From: Slackia piriformis YIT 12062
GTDB lineage: Bacteria; Actinomycetota; Coriobacteriia; Coriobacteriales; Eggerthellaceae
Length of the DNA stretch: 64,000 bases
Direction of reading: 5' to 3'
Assembly (NCBI RefSeq): GCF_000296445.1
Contig: NZ_JH815198.1
Coordinates: 1,303,114 to 1,367,113 of the forward strand
The position numbers were made by a program, and so were the translations under genes. Below the pieces are notes generated by a model. The model was given only the letters and a program-made list of their open reading frames with translations, made no database searches and had not been told where the DNA came from. Below, piece by piece: positions 10,181-19,196 of the stretch (position 1 is its first letter; every line of letters starts with the position of its first letter).

Positions 10181-10206
10181 AAAAACGGCGGCCGAAAAGG
10201 CCGCCG
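10181..10206 (-). terminator. Intrinsic terminator of efp
   Basis: On the minus strand CGGCGGCC and GGCCGCCG form an 8-bp stem with loop TTTTC, followed directly by TTTTT. It lies about 90 nt beyond the efp stop and is one of the clearest intrinsic terminators in the window. Confidence 0.85.
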
Positions 10207-10296
10207 CAATCCATCGTCCATAACGAGTCGGCTTTGCCGTCCACGGCAGAACAACTCGCCGCTTTCAGCAAACCGACCCACGATAGCAATGAGCTG

Positions 10297-10857
10297 TTAC
10301 ATGCGCTTGACGAAGCGACCGTCGCGCGTGTCGATCTGAAGAACGTCGCCCACGTTGACGTACATGGGAACCTTCACCTCGGCGCCAGTCTCGAGCGTAG
10401 CAGGCTTAGTGCCGCCCTGAACAGTATCGCCCTTGAAGCCAGGGTCGGTCTCGGTGACTTCGAGCTCGACGAACATCTGAGGCTCGCAGCCGATTAGCTC
10501 ACCGTCAGCATACTCCAGCGTAACGGGGTCGTTTTCCTTAAGCCACTGAGCGGCATCTCCGACGTGATCGGTCGGAAGAGAGAACTGCTCGTAGCTGTTG
10601 GGGTCCATGAAGTAGAAGTCGGAACCGTCGTTGTACAGATAGGTCATCTCGCGCTGCTCAAGACGAACGGTGTCGAACTTCACGCCTGCATTCACGGTGT
10701 CGGAAAGCACGCGGCCCGTCTTGATGTCGCGAAGCTTCATGCGAACGAACGCACCGCCCTTGCCAGGCTTCACGTGCTGGAATTCGATGATGGTGCACAT
10801 CTTGTTGTTGTACATGATGCACATGCCGTTCTTGAAATCGGCGGTAGAGATTGCCAT
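10297..10857 (-). CDS. efp: Translation elongation factor P
   Basis: EF-P binds between the P and E sites of the ribosome and relieves stalling at consecutive prolines. The 186 residues match family length. The KOW-like N-terminal domain includes the modification loop HVKPGKGGAFVRMKLRD, where Lys at the tip (PGKGG) corresponds to the residue modified in other bacteria; two OB domains follow, ending in GDVLQIDTRDGRFVKR. ATG at 10857 follows GGAGGAAACA with ideal spacing, so the longer upstream frame is rejected. The gene follows pepP after a 344-nt gap and ends at a strong terminator, so it can be transcribed alone. No lysine-modifying enzyme is in the window. Confidence 0.97.
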   Translation of the reverse strand: MAISTADFKNGMCIMYNNKMCTIIEFQHVKPGKGGAFVRMKLRDIKTGRVLSDTVNAGVKFDTVRLEQREMTYLYNDGSDFYFMDPNSYEQFSLPTDHVGDAAQWLKENDPVTLEYADGELIGCEPQMFVELEVTETDPGFKGDTVQGGTKPATLETGAEVKVPMYVNVGDVLQIDTRDGRFVKRM

Positions 10858-11201
10858 TGTTTCCTCCTTCAAACTCGCTGGACGGGCGCCTTGCCCCGCT
10901 GGCCTTCGCGCTCGAAGCTGCTGAGCAGACCACGAAAGAATTCGCAGAAAGCCGAGGGCAATTCGCTCCGTCGATCGGGTGCAAGGACGCACTCTGGGCC
11001 GTCATTGAGCAGAATCGAACGAAGCCGACGCTTCAGCCTTTACCTTATGTTGCGCGCTGCTCGTCATCCGCGATCGCCCGCGAAAACCTCATCCGCAGAT
11101 TCCTCGCCAAGCGACGCATGGCCCACATGGAGCAAACAGACCCAGATGCTATGCCGGCGCTGATTCACGCGATCGCAGCATATTCAACGAAAAACGCGAC
11201 G
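10858..11201. other. 344-nt leader/promoter region of efp
   Basis: No minus-strand gene fits. A plus-strand frame (10851-11291) overlaps both neighbours, has no recognisable family sequence and is treated as spurious. A TATAAT -10 near 11206-11211 would give an efp leader of about 340 nt. No recognised riboswitch or T-box was seen. Confidence 0.5.
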
Positions 11202-12317
11202 CTATATTATAACGAGTTCATGCGTCGATTGCGTGAAAACCTCAAAACCATCGGGAGTTATAACGCCGAAATCTTCCAAGCGACAGCCTAGGATTCCGCC
11301 GAGATACACTCCCGGCTCAACCGTCACCACGTTTCCGGCGCATAGCGGTTCCGTGTTACGCGGCGACAGATTCGGCTGCTCGTGGATGTCGATGCCCACG
11401 CCATGACCGAGGCCGTGGCCCATCTTTCCTCCGTAGCCCGCATGTTCAAGGACACGCTCCGCCAGCTCGTGCGCCTCGGCGCCCGTAACGCCGGGACGAA
11501 GCATGCGCTCCACCGCCTCGTTCGCAGTGCGAACGGCCTCGTATACGCGCTTCGCCTCCTCGGTCGCGTATTCCATGCAGACGGTCCTGGTCATGTCTGA
11601 GCAATAGCCGCCCTTGCGTGCGCCGAAATCGAGCACGACCATGTCCCCCGACTCAAGAACCTTTCCGCCCGGAATGCTGTGCGGAGCGGCACCGTTGGCT
11701 CCTGAAGCCACGATCGAAGAGAACGCGAGGCCTTCGGCCCCCAAGTGACGCATAGCCTCTTCCAGCTCCAGCTGGACTTCTCGCTCCGTCATGCCGACGC
11801 GCATGAACGACACGATATGCTCGAAAGCCGCATCGGTAATCGCCTGGGCGGCCTTCATCGCTTCGATCTCCACGTCGTCTTTCACGGCACGCAGCTTCAA
11901 AACAAAATCGCTCGTCTCGATAGCGGGCGGAAGCTCCTTCTCTTCAAAGCTTTTTTCAAATCGGCGAAATGCCGCAAGCGACATGGAGTCCTCGATGGCA
12001 AGGGCAGGCAAACCATCCCCAGGCGCTTTGCGCCCATCACGAGAAAGCTTGTCCGCAACCCATCGCGCATGAAAACCGCCCGACGCATCGACCTTCCAGG
12101 GTCCGCCGCATGCGGCACGACACGCCGCGTCCGCATAGCGCGAATCGGTATGCAAGACGGCTTCGTCGTCCGAAACGAATGCAAGGTGAGCGGGCTCGTC
12201 GTCGAATACGTTGTCAAATGCGGTAAGCCACTTCACATTGGAAAGATCCGTGCAGCAAAAACAGGCCATACCCTCTTCGCGCATGCAGGCACGCATGCGG
12301 TTCAAATGGCTCTCCAT
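11202..12317 (-). CDS. pepP: M24 family Xaa-Pro aminopeptidase
   Basis: Metal-dependent exopeptidase that removes an N-terminal residue preceding proline, acting in the cytosol. The 371-residue length fits the short Gram-positive PepP/PepQ type. The N-terminal creatinase domain spans about 1-130; the pita-bread catalytic domain follows with the metal ligands visible in VVLDFGARKGGYCSDMTRT (two Asp), the His in GKMGHGLGHGVGIDIHE and the Glu residues in VTVEPGVYLGG and CRLEDFGVIT. ATG follows AAGGAGGAAT. It lies between aroK (35 nt upstream) and efp, as in many Gram-positive genomes, so cotranscription with aroC-aroK is likely. A TATAAT at its stop codon may drive efp. Confidence 0.92.
   Translation of the reverse strand: MESHLNRMRACMREEGMACFCCTDLSNVKWLTAFDNVFDDEPAHLAFVSDDEAVLHTDSRYADAACRAACGGPWKVDASGGFHARWVADKLSRDGRKAPGDGLPALAIEDSMSLAAFRRFEKSFEEKELPPAIETSDFVLKLRAVKDDVEIEAMKAAQAITDAAFEHIVSFMRVGMTEREVQLELEEAMRHLGAEGLAFSSIVASGANGAAPHSIPGGKVLESGDMVVLDFGARKGGYCSDMTRTVCMEYATEEAKRVYEAVRTANEAVERMLRPGVTGAEAHELAERVLEHAGYGGKMGHGLGHGVGIDIHEQPNLSPRNTEPLCAGNVVTVEPGVYLGGILGCRLEDFGVITPDGFEVFTQSTHELVII
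11206..11211 (-). promoter_or_regulatory. Candidate -10 box for efp
   Basis: Minus-strand TATAAT in CTCGTTATAATATAG, overlapping the last codons of pepP. No clear TTGACA-like element lies 17 nt upstream, so this is only a candidate; it would make a leader of about 340 nt. Confidence 0.35.
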
Positions 12318-12352
12318 GCGATATTCCTCCTTATCTCAAACTACAGAAAGAA

Positions 12353-12880
12353 CTACGCGCGGTATACCCCCTCCGCCTTGAGGATCTCGGCGATCTCGTG
12401 GGCAACGCAAGCAGTACCCTTTTCCCGCACGTCAACGATGACGTCGGCCACCTCTTCATACAAGGGCTTCCTGTCATCCCAAAGCTTGTCGGTATCGCAC
12501 CCCGAAGCCAGCAAGGGCCTTGTCTTGTAGCTTCTGACGCGCGCCAAAGAGCCTTCAGCGGAAGATTCGAGAAGGACGGTGAATCCTTCGTTTCTCAGCA
12601 ATCCCCTGTTCTTGGGCGCCACCACAATCCCTTCGCCGCACGAGATGACCGCAGGACCCATTGTGCAGCACTCGGCAAACGCGCACGACTCGGCACGGCG
12701 CAGCCCTTTCTCGCCCCGCTGCTTGAAAAGCTGGTTGGCATCCTTGCCGCACTTTCGCTGCAGGAACGAATCGACGTCTATGGCCGCAACACCAAGATCG
12801 CGTGCAAGACGGCGAGCCACCGTGGTTTTGCCCACCCCCATGAACCCCACGAGGAACACATTGCGCGATAGCGTACCCAT
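12353..12880 (-). CDS. aroK: Shikimate kinase
   Basis: Phosphorylates shikimate at the 3-hydroxyl using ATP, the fifth step of aromatic amino-acid synthesis. The 175-residue protein shows the P-loop GFMGVGKTT at 12-20, the shikimate-binding DVD near 36, and the lid region around RSYKTRPLL near 120. The usual GGG shikimate loop is written SCGEGIV, a mild variant. It starts 4 nt after the aroC stop, so aroC-aroK are translationally coupled. aroB, which often follows, is absent between aroK and pepP. Confidence 0.92.
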   Translation of the reverse strand: MGTLSRNVFLVGFMGVGKTTVARRLARDLGVAAIDVDSFLQRKCGKDANQLFKQRGEKGLRRAESCAFAECCTMGPAVISCGEGIVVAPKNRGLLRNEGFTVLLESSAEGSLARVRSYKTRPLLASGCDTDKLWDDRKPLYEEVADVIVDVREKGTACVAHEIAEILKAEGVYRA

Positions 12881-12884
12881 TAAA

Positions 12885-14048
12885 TCACCGGGCCGACATC
12901 TTCAAACGACGCTCGTAGGCGGAAACCGCGGCGTGAATATCCGACATGCTTTCGCAGCCAAATTTCTCGAGATACATGTTCGCAAGCGCAAAGGCCGCTT
13001 CGCCCTCGGCAAGAATGGCCTGAGCCGGCACCTCGCAGCAGCAATACCTTGCCGTTCGGTATTCGCAGGAAGAAAGCGTTCCCATATCGAAGGACGACTG
13101 GCTGCGACCGATGCGAGGAGAAGGAACGACATTCGCGCGAACGACAAGAGGCATGCCCGTCGAGATGCCCCCTTCTACGCCCTTGCTTTTATTGCTTGCG
13201 CGCGAAAAGCCCTGCGCGCCGTTGAGCGACGGCTTGTCGTAGGCGCCCGAACCCGACAGAAGCGAGCGAGCGGATGCATCGCAGAACTCGATGCCGTCTA
13301 CGCCCTCTATGGAAAACACCGAAGCGGCCACCCTTGACTGGATGCTCCCCTTATCGCGGCAAGCGGTTCCCATGCCTGCATGCAGCCCATATACCGCAAG
13401 GGCGAAAGATCCCCCGAGCGTATCCCTCTGGGCAACCGCACGAGCTATTTCGTCTTCCATGGCGCGCGTCATCTGCGAAGAGGGGCAACGGACGGACGAC
13501 ACCTCCACCTCAAGAGGGGAAAGCGCGGGCGCATTGTCTGCGAATGGGTCCTCCCGAACAGAAACGCCCCCGATTCTGGTGACGCACGAGATGATCTCAA
13601 TCCCGAACTCGGCAAGCAGTTCGCGAGCAATCCCCGATGCGGCGACGCGCATGATATCGAGTCTGTCATTGAATCTGCGCCCCAAAACCGAGCAATCGGA
13701 AATGTCGTACTTCAACGAAGCACCCAGGTCGACCGTGCCGGGGCGAACGGGAAAACCCGCCAAAGGCATATTCTGCAATTCGCTTCCAGGGCGACGAGCG
13801 GCATTGTTCGCAACAAGAACAATGGGCGCTCCCGTCGTGCGACCATCTGCCACGCCCGATAGAACGTTCACGTGATCTTCGCAATCAGAGTTTTGGCCTT
13901 CGCCCGACAAAGCCCTCATACGAGAAGACCACCGCGCCACATCGGCGTCGATGGCCTCTTCGCTTATGCGCAGACCCGCAGGAACACCGCTCACAACGGC
14001 ACTCAGCAGCGCGCTATTCGATTCTCCAGCTATTTCGTAGTGCATCAT
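12885..14048 (-). CDS. aroC: Chorismate synthase
   Basis: Converts 5-enolpyruvylshikimate 3-phosphate to chorismate using reduced FMN, the last common step of aromatic biosynthesis. The 387 residues cover the whole family: an N-terminal GESNSALLSAVVSGVPAG block, a central ARRPGSELQNMPLAGFPVRPG segment shortened to fit, and SGSGAYDKPSLNGAQGF and GGISTGMPLVVRANVVP regions near 260-300. Homologues show GESHG and RSRPG at these places, so several signature positions vary (GESNS, and no RPGHAD). The fold and gene neighbour aroK still support the call; activity with a diverged FMN region is likely but not proven. Confidence 0.88.
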   Translation of the reverse strand: MMHYEIAGESNSALLSAVVSGVPAGLRISEEAIDADVARWSSRMRALSGEGQNSDCEDHVNVLSGVADGRTTGAPIVLVANNAARRPGSELQNMPLAGFPVRPGTVDLGASLKYDISDCSVLGRRFNDRLDIMRVAASGIARELLAEFGIEIISCVTRIGGVSVREDPFADNAPALSPLEVEVSSVRCPSSQMTRAMEDEIARAVAQRDTLGGSFALAVYGLHAGMGTACRDKGSIQSRVAASVFSIEGVDGIEFCDASARSLLSGSGAYDKPSLNGAQGFSRASNKSKGVEGGISTGMPLVVRANVVPSPRIGRSQSSFDMGTLSSCEYRTARYCCCEVPAQAILAEGEAAFALANMYLEKFGCESMSDIHAAVSAYERRLKMSAR

Positions 14049-14152
14049 GCTCCCAACATGCGTTTGTTTCTAAGCGATTGTAGCATGGCGGGAAACAATG
14101 GACCCTGCGGCCTTGATCAGAAAGCCAGGGTTTAGGGCGAACGCCCCTTCGG

Positions 14153-14644
14153 TCAGCGTTCGATCGGCATATCGCACAAAATGCGCTTTTCAATCCTGCG
14201 CAAGAACAGCGTATGCTTCAGATCCTTCGCCACAAGAGGCTTCACCATGATGGCGCGCATCCCGAGCAAACGGCCGCCCCATACATCCGTCATGAGCTGA
14301 TCGCCGATACATGCAGTCTCTAAGCGCTTGACGCCAAGCTTCCTACAAGCGACGAAATAAGAAAACGGCAAGGGCTTGAGCGCACGGGCGACGATCGGCA
14401 GGCCGATTTCCCGGGCGCAATCGTGCGCGCTGCTGTGCCAATTGTTCGTCAGGATGCATGGCGCAATACCGGCCCGTTTCACATCGCTGAGCCACTGTTT
14501 CACATCCTCGGGAACCTCATGGGTATCGCGCGTAAGAAGCGTGTTGTCCATGTCGAGAAGGACGGCCCGCACCCCTTTTTTACGCAAATCGTCAATGGGG
14601 TCTATCGCCGAAATGCGACTGAAATAACAATCGGGTCGGAGCAA
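14153..14644 (-). CDS. YqeG family HAD IIIA-type phosphatase
   Basis: Haloacid-dehalogenase superfamily phosphatase of the YqeG branch; the physiological substrate is not established for this branch, though some HAD-IIIA members act on phosphatidylglycerophosphate or are linked to ribosome assembly. The 163 residues contain motif I VLLDMDNTLLTRD near 30, motif II LTNNWHSSA near 65 with Asn in place of the usual Ser/Thr partner context, and motif III/IV around CIGDQLMTDVWGGRLLGM near 115. The gene follows mltG by 14 nt and precedes aroC by about 100 nt. Confidence 0.88.
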   Translation of the reverse strand: MLRPDCYFSRISAIDPIDDLRKKGVRAVLLDMDNTLLTRDTHEVPEDVKQWLSDVKRAGIAPCILTNNWHSSAHDCAREIGLPIVARALKPLPFSYFVACRKLGVKRLETACIGDQLMTDVWGGRLLGMRAIMVKPLVAKDLKHTLFLRRIEKRILCDMPIER

Positions 14645-14658
14645 GACAATCCCAATCC

Positions 14659-15834
14659 CTACAGGTGCTCGGCGATAGCGGCCTGATGCTCTTCGTAGGT
14701 TTTGCTGAACGCATACTCCGTCGTACCCTGGTCGTTCGTCCAGAAGATGAAGTAATAATAGTCGCCGTAATCATCCGCAGGGGCGCACACAGCCTGCAGG
14801 CAATCAAGGCCCGGCGAGCAGATGGGCGTCGGAGGCAGCCCAGCATTGGCGTAAGTGCTGTACGGCGTATCCGCCTGGACCTCCTCCGCCGAAGGGTCGT
14901 GGCCGACCTCGTAGGCGGTGGTCGCATCCGACTGCAAGAAGCCGAACGTCTCTTTGTTGCTGGAGGAAAGGCGGTTGTAGAAGACAGCAGCAACCTGAGA
15001 GCGAATCTGCTCGTCACCGCTGGATTCCTTTTCAACAATGGACGCAAGGCTCACGGCATCGTAGATGGAGAGACCCTTGCTTTCCGGGTAAGACCAATCC
15101 AGGGCGCTTATCTCGTTGCGGAACTGGTCGAGCATCATACGAACGACGGCATCGGCCGTATCGGTCGGAGAAAGCTGGTAGGTTTTGGGGAACAGGAAGC
15201 CCTCGAGCGAATTGGTTCCCGCATCTTCCAGGAAGTCGTAATCCGCAGCGTACACGCTTGCATCTGATGCCGCAGCCGAAAAGTCCGCCGCGCTGATCGA
15301 CCCGTTGGTGGCGGATTCGACGGCGGAGGCAATATCAGAAAGCTTATAGCCCTCGGGAATGGTGAGCGAATATCCGCCCAAATCGCCCGAAGCGATGGCC
15401 TGTATAACCTGATCGACCGTCATGCCCGCGGAAAAACTATACATTCCCGCCTGGAACTTCTGATTGGCACCAAGTTCTTTCGCGCGGTCGAGAAACGCAT
15501 CCGCGGATACCGAGACGCCGGCAGATGCAAGCGCATTCGAAACGTCGGAAGCCGAAGCGCCTTCGGGAACGGTCACCTGCACATCGGAGGCGACAATCTG
15601 CTCCGTTCCCTCAAGACCGGATTTCGAACAGCCTTTGGTGATGTTGAAGATAGCAAAGGCGGCAACGATCACGACAACTGCCACCAAGACGAGAGCGATC
15701 ACCATGGGGGCTTTGCTCTTCTTCGGGCGAATCTGAGACGTATCATACGTCCTGAACTGGCGCTCCCCTTGCGCATGAACCATGCGGGCGCGATGGGTTG
15801 GATGAGAGCTATACGTAATCTGTCTACGAGGCAT
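14659..15834 (-). CDS. mltG: Endolytic transglycosylase MltG
   Basis: Inner-membrane lytic transglycosylase that cleaves nascent peptidoglycan glycan strands and may set strand length. The 391 residues have a cytoplasmic basic N-terminus, one transmembrane helix near 44-66 (VIALVLVAVVVIVAAFAIF), a LysM-like segment, then the YceG domain with the catalytic-Glu stretch ASIVEKESSGDEQ and the VFYNRL and YSTYANAGLPPTPIC motifs. It lies between ruvX (41 nt upstream) and the yqeG gene, an order common in actinobacteria where alaS-ruvX-mltG-aro genes cluster. Confidence 0.95.
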   Translation of the reverse strand: MPRRQITYSSHPTHRARMVHAQGERQFRTYDTSQIRPKKSKAPMVIALVLVAVVVIVAAFAIFNITKGCSKSGLEGTEQIVASDVQVTVPEGASASDVSNALASAGVSVSADAFLDRAKELGANQKFQAGMYSFSAGMTVDQVIQAIASGDLGGYSLTIPEGYKLSDIASAVESATNGSISAADFSAAASDASVYAADYDFLEDAGTNSLEGFLFPKTYQLSPTDTADAVVRMMLDQFRNEISALDWSYPESKGLSIYDAVSLASIVEKESSGDEQIRSQVAAVFYNRLSSSNKETFGFLQSDATTAYEVGHDPSAEEVQADTPYSTYANAGLPPTPICSPGLDCLQAVCAPADDYGDYYYFIFWTNDQGTTEYAFSKTYEEHQAAIAEHL

Positions 15835-15875
15835 GCACGTTCCTCACATCTACAGGCGCATTTGCGTGCGCGCTT

Positions 15876-16301
15876 TTACTTGTCTTCGTGCTCGAATCGA
15901 GCATCCAGCCACGCTTGCAAAAACAAACTCGCGGCAATCATGTCTACTTTACCCCTCATTGCCCTTTCATCCAAACCCTCTTCACGCAAAATGCGTTTCG
16001 CTTCACGCGAGCTCATGCGTTCGTCCGCGAAAAACAGAGGAAGGTTGCGGGCGCGTGCGATACGCGACGCCTTCTCTTTGATGGAAGCGGCCTGCGGGCC
16101 TTCTTCCCCCGACAGGGTGTAAGGCAGCCCACAGAGCAGCTGCTCGACCTCCCAATCCTGCACGAGCCGACGAAACTCGGCTCCGTCACCGAGAACGTCA
16201 GAGGCGGCGAGCACCTTCAGGGGCGTTGCGATTCTTCCTTCGGAATCGCTTATCGCCACGCCGATGCGAACCTCCCCTATGTCCAAAGCCATCGTCCTCA
16301 C
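15876..16301 (-). CDS. ruvX: Putative pre-16S rRNA nuclease / Holliday junction resolvase-like RuvX
   Basis: YqgF/RuvX family RNase H-fold protein, implicated in maturation of the 16S rRNA 5' end. The 141 residues show the first catalytic Asp in MALDIGEVRIGVAI, the LLCGLPYTLSGEEG segment, and the closing FFADERMSSREA and KVDMIAASLFLQAWLD motifs. A GTG at 16301 sits 7 nt from AGGAGGG and is chosen; an in-frame ATG at 16292 is the alternative. It follows alaS by about 140 nt and precedes mltG. Confidence 0.92.
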   Translation of the reverse strand: MRTMALDIGEVRIGVAISDSEGRIATPLKVLAASDVLGDGAEFRRLVQDWEVEQLLCGLPYTLSGEEGPQAASIKEKASRIARARNLPLFFADERMSSREAKRILREEGLDERAMRGKVDMIAASLFLQAWLDARFEHEDK

Positions 16302-16439
16302 GAATGACCCTCCTTTACAGCGTCCTTTGCCGAAGTGGACCGTTCGCATGCGAGCCCTCGACGTCGACCGCTTCGACGTAGATTCGTCGCAACGCGAAAA
16401 GCGGCCACGCTCGAAAACGCAGCCGCTTCGCAATCATTC

Positions 16440-19073
16440 CTACAGATTGAAATGGGCACGTGCCGCGTCGAGCGCCGCATCCATGCCTTCGGCGTCTTTA
16501 CCGCCGGCCTGAGCCATGGTGGGCTTTCCGCCGCCGCCGCCCTTGATGTTGGAAGCAATCTCCTTGATCAGAGCGCCAGCGTTAAAGCCAGCCGCAACCG
16601 CCTCATCGGTGCCCGCAGCCATGATGACGGGCTTGCCGTCGTTCACCGTGCCGATTACGCACGCGCCCGGCTTGGGCATGCGAGAACGCATGATATCCCA
16701 AGTGTTGCGCAGCGCGCCCGAATCAAGACCGTCGATGCGTGCAATCACAAGCGGATACCCCACATCGACCATGGACTCGAGATATTCGGCGACGCTTCCT
16801 TCGGCCGCCGCTTTCTTGGCCTGCTTCTGCTCGGCCTCGAAGACCTTGATGGCCTCGAGGTTTGCGGCCGTACGCTCGGAAACGTCGAACATGGAAACCT
16901 TGAGCTGCGCCGCCGCCTCTTTGAGCTCGGACTCGACCTTGTTCATGTAATCGAGCGCGTCAAAGCTCGTCACGGCCTCGATGCGGCGGACGTTGGCGCC
17001 GACGCTGGACTCAGAGACGATTTTCACGAAGCCGATTTCCGCCGTATTGGCAACATGGCAGCCGCCGCACAGCTCTCGGGAGAACTCGCCCGCTTCGACA
17101 ACGCGAACGACGTCGCCGTATTTTTCGCCGAACAAGCCCGTAACGCCCGATTCGCGAGCCTCATCAAGCGAAGTCTCGTAAATGTTCATGGGGAGAGCCT
17201 GCATGATGACGTTGTTGGCAACGCGCTCCACCTCGGAAATCTGCTCGGCCGTCATGCCCTCGAAATGCGTGAAGTCGAAGCGAAGGCGATCGGGGCCGAC
17301 GTAGCTGCCGGCTTGCTTGACGTGATCGCCGAGCACCTCGCGAAGCGCGGCATGCAGAAGGTGCGTGCAGGTGTGGTTGCGCGTAATGCGCTTGCGACGA
17401 AGCTCGTCGACGATCGCACGCACAGTATCGCCGGCATGCACGCTGCCTTCGACAACCTTCACAGAGTGGACAACAAGGCCTTTCGCGGGCGCTTTGGTAT
17501 CCACGACCTGAAGCTTGATTCCCTCGGCTTCGATGGTGCCGGTATCGCCCACTTCGCCGCCCATTTCGGCATAGAACGGCGTGAGGCCCAAAACAACCTC
17601 GCCTTCCTCGCCTTGCGCAAGGGACTCGACGCGCTTGCCGTCTTTGACAACAGCCTTTACCTCGGCCGTAGCGGTCAAGCGATCATAGCCCACGAAGCCG
17701 GTAGCGCCGAGTTCTTTAAGCAGATCGTCATGGATGCCGCCGTACGTGCTCCATGCAGCCTCGGCATCGTCTTTCGTGGCAGCACGGGCGCGTTCGCGCT
17801 GCTGATCCATGCATGCCTCGAAGCCCTCTTTGTCGACGGTGATGTTTGCATCGGCGCAAATCTCCTCGGTAATTTCGACCGGGAAGCCGTAGGTGTCGTG
17901 CAACGTAAAGGCGGTGGCGCCGTCAAGCACCGTGCCCTCGAGCTTTTCGAGAGCATCGGCGAGGTACGCCTGACCCTGGCGAAGCGTGACGCCAAAGCGC
18001 TCCTCCTCCGAGAGGATGACGCGTTCGACGAGCTCGCGATTATCGACGACCTCGGGATACACATGGCCCATAAGACGCACGATCGCGTCGACATAGTTGC
18101 TCAAGAATGCGCCCTCGATGCCGAGCTTGTGCGCGTGCATGACGGCACGGCGAAGCAGGCGGCGCAAAACGTATCCGCGACCTTCGTTGGAAGGAAGGAT
18201 GCCATCGGCAATCATGAAGGTAACGCTGCGGCTATGGTCGGCGATAATGCGCAGCGAAAGATCGCTTTCGGCGTTTTCCTTGTAGGACTTGCCGCTCAGG
18301 CGTTCGCCGACCGAAATCAGATCGCGCATAACATCGGTTTCGTAGTTGGACTGAACGCCCTGCATGATGGCGGCCATGCGCTCAAGACCCATGCCGGTAT
18401 CGATATTTTTCGTGGGCAAGGGAGCAAGCGTGCCATCTTCCTGACCGTCGTACTGGGTGAAGACGCAGTTCCAGAACTCGAGGAAGCGGTCGCAATCGCA
18501 TCCGGGAGCGCAGTCCGGGCTGCCGCAGCCGAAGTCGGGACCCTGGTCGAAGTAGATTTCGGAGCACGGACCGCACGGACCGGTAGGCCCAGCACGCCAG
18601 AAATTGTCATCCTCGCCCAGACGGGAGATGTGGTCTTCCGAAACGCCGAGCTTCTTCCAGATCTCGATAGTTTCGTCGTCGTTCTCGAAAACGGTGAAAT
18701 ACAGCTTTTCTTTGGGAAGCTCGAGCACTTCGGTGGCGAACTCGTAGGCCCATGCGCACATTTCATCTTTGAAATACTTGCCGAAGCTGAAATTGCCGAG
18801 CATTTCGAAGAAGCTCAGGTGGCGGCCCGTCGTACCGATAATGTCGATGTCATTGGTGCGCACGCACTTCTGAACCGTGGTCGATCCGATGTAGGCGGGG
18901 TCGAATTCCTTGACATGAAGAAAGTACGGCTTGAACTGAACCATGCCTGCGCTGGTCAGCAGAAGGCTGGGGTCATCGGGAATCAACGAAGAGGACGGCA
19001 TGCGTTTGCAGCCTTTCTCCTCGAAGAAGCTCAGGTACTTCTCGCGGATTTCCGCGGTAGTCATGTACTTCAT
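16440..19073 (-). CDS. alaS: Alanine--tRNA ligase
   Basis: Charges tRNA-Ala with alanine and edits mischarged Ser and Gly. The 877 residues are full length: class II catalytic domain (start with TTAEIREKYLSFFEEKGC; HLSFFEMLGNFSFG motif near 85), tRNA-recognition middle, editing domain with zinc/catalytic residues HTCTHLLHAAL and CGGCHVANTAEIG, coiled region and C-Ala domain ending in the glycine-rich GGGGGKPTMAQAGG. ATG at 19073 begins MKYMTT; the ribosome site is weak, and the second Met three codons later is possible. A tRNA-Ala(CGC) with the G3:U70 identity pair is present at 49589-49664. Confidence 0.97.
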   Translation of the reverse strand: MKYMTTAEIREKYLSFFEEKGCKRMPSSSLIPDDPSLLLTSAGMVQFKPYFLHVKEFDPAYIGSTTVQKCVRTNDIDIIGTTGRHLSFFEMLGNFSFGKYFKDEMCAWAYEFATEVLELPKEKLYFTVFENDDETIEIWKKLGVSEDHISRLGEDDNFWRAGPTGPCGPCSEIYFDQGPDFGCGSPDCAPGCDCDRFLEFWNCVFTQYDGQEDGTLAPLPTKNIDTGMGLERMAAIMQGVQSNYETDVMRDLISVGERLSGKSYKENAESDLSLRIIADHSRSVTFMIADGILPSNEGRGYVLRRLLRRAVMHAHKLGIEGAFLSNYVDAIVRLMGHVYPEVVDNRELVERVILSEEERFGVTLRQGQAYLADALEKLEGTVLDGATAFTLHDTYGFPVEITEEICADANITVDKEGFEACMDQQRERARAATKDDAEAAWSTYGGIHDDLLKELGATGFVGYDRLTATAEVKAVVKDGKRVESLAQGEEGEVVLGLTPFYAEMGGEVGDTGTIEAEGIKLQVVDTKAPAKGLVVHSVKVVEGSVHAGDTVRAIVDELRRKRITRNHTCTHLLHAALREVLGDHVKQAGSYVGPDRLRFDFTHFEGMTAEQISEVERVANNVIMQALPMNIYETSLDEARESGVTGLFGEKYGDVVRVVEAGEFSRELCGGCHVANTAEIGFVKIVSESSVGANVRRIEAVTSFDALDYMNKVESELKEAAAQLKVSMFDVSERTAANLEAIKVFEAEQKQAKKAAAEGSVAEYLESMVDVGYPLVIARIDGLDSGALRNTWDIMRSRMPKPGACVIGTVNDGKPVIMAAGTDEAVAAGFNAGALIKEIASNIKGGGGGKPTMAQAGGKDAEGMDAALDAARAHFNL

Positions 19074-19196
19074 CTAGCTGGTCTCACTCTCGTTTTCGTC
19101 TCAGCGCATCCGCGCCTTTTTTTGAACAGCGAAATAATACCTAAAACAAGGCGAGCGCGCTGACGTTAAGCGCGTTTGCTTCCTGCATTCTACGCA

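Larger units (their letters stand above)
9600..10296. other. Repeat-containing gap between the pseudogene and efp
   Basis: No gene is supported. From about 9740 to 9830 the sequence is a loose repeat of AATCTCGAACCCC-like units. Then comes the second paired-hairpin element (9835-10041), followed by the efp terminator (10181-10206). Confidence 0.65.

Noticed and set aside
10851-11291. Plus-strand open frame of 146 residues across the efp leader
   Set aside because: Overlaps the efp start and pepP end and has no recognisable features.
16335-19163. Plus-strand open frame of 942 residues opposite alaS
   Set aside because: Antisense shadow of a GC-rich gene; the minus strand has complete AlaS motifs.
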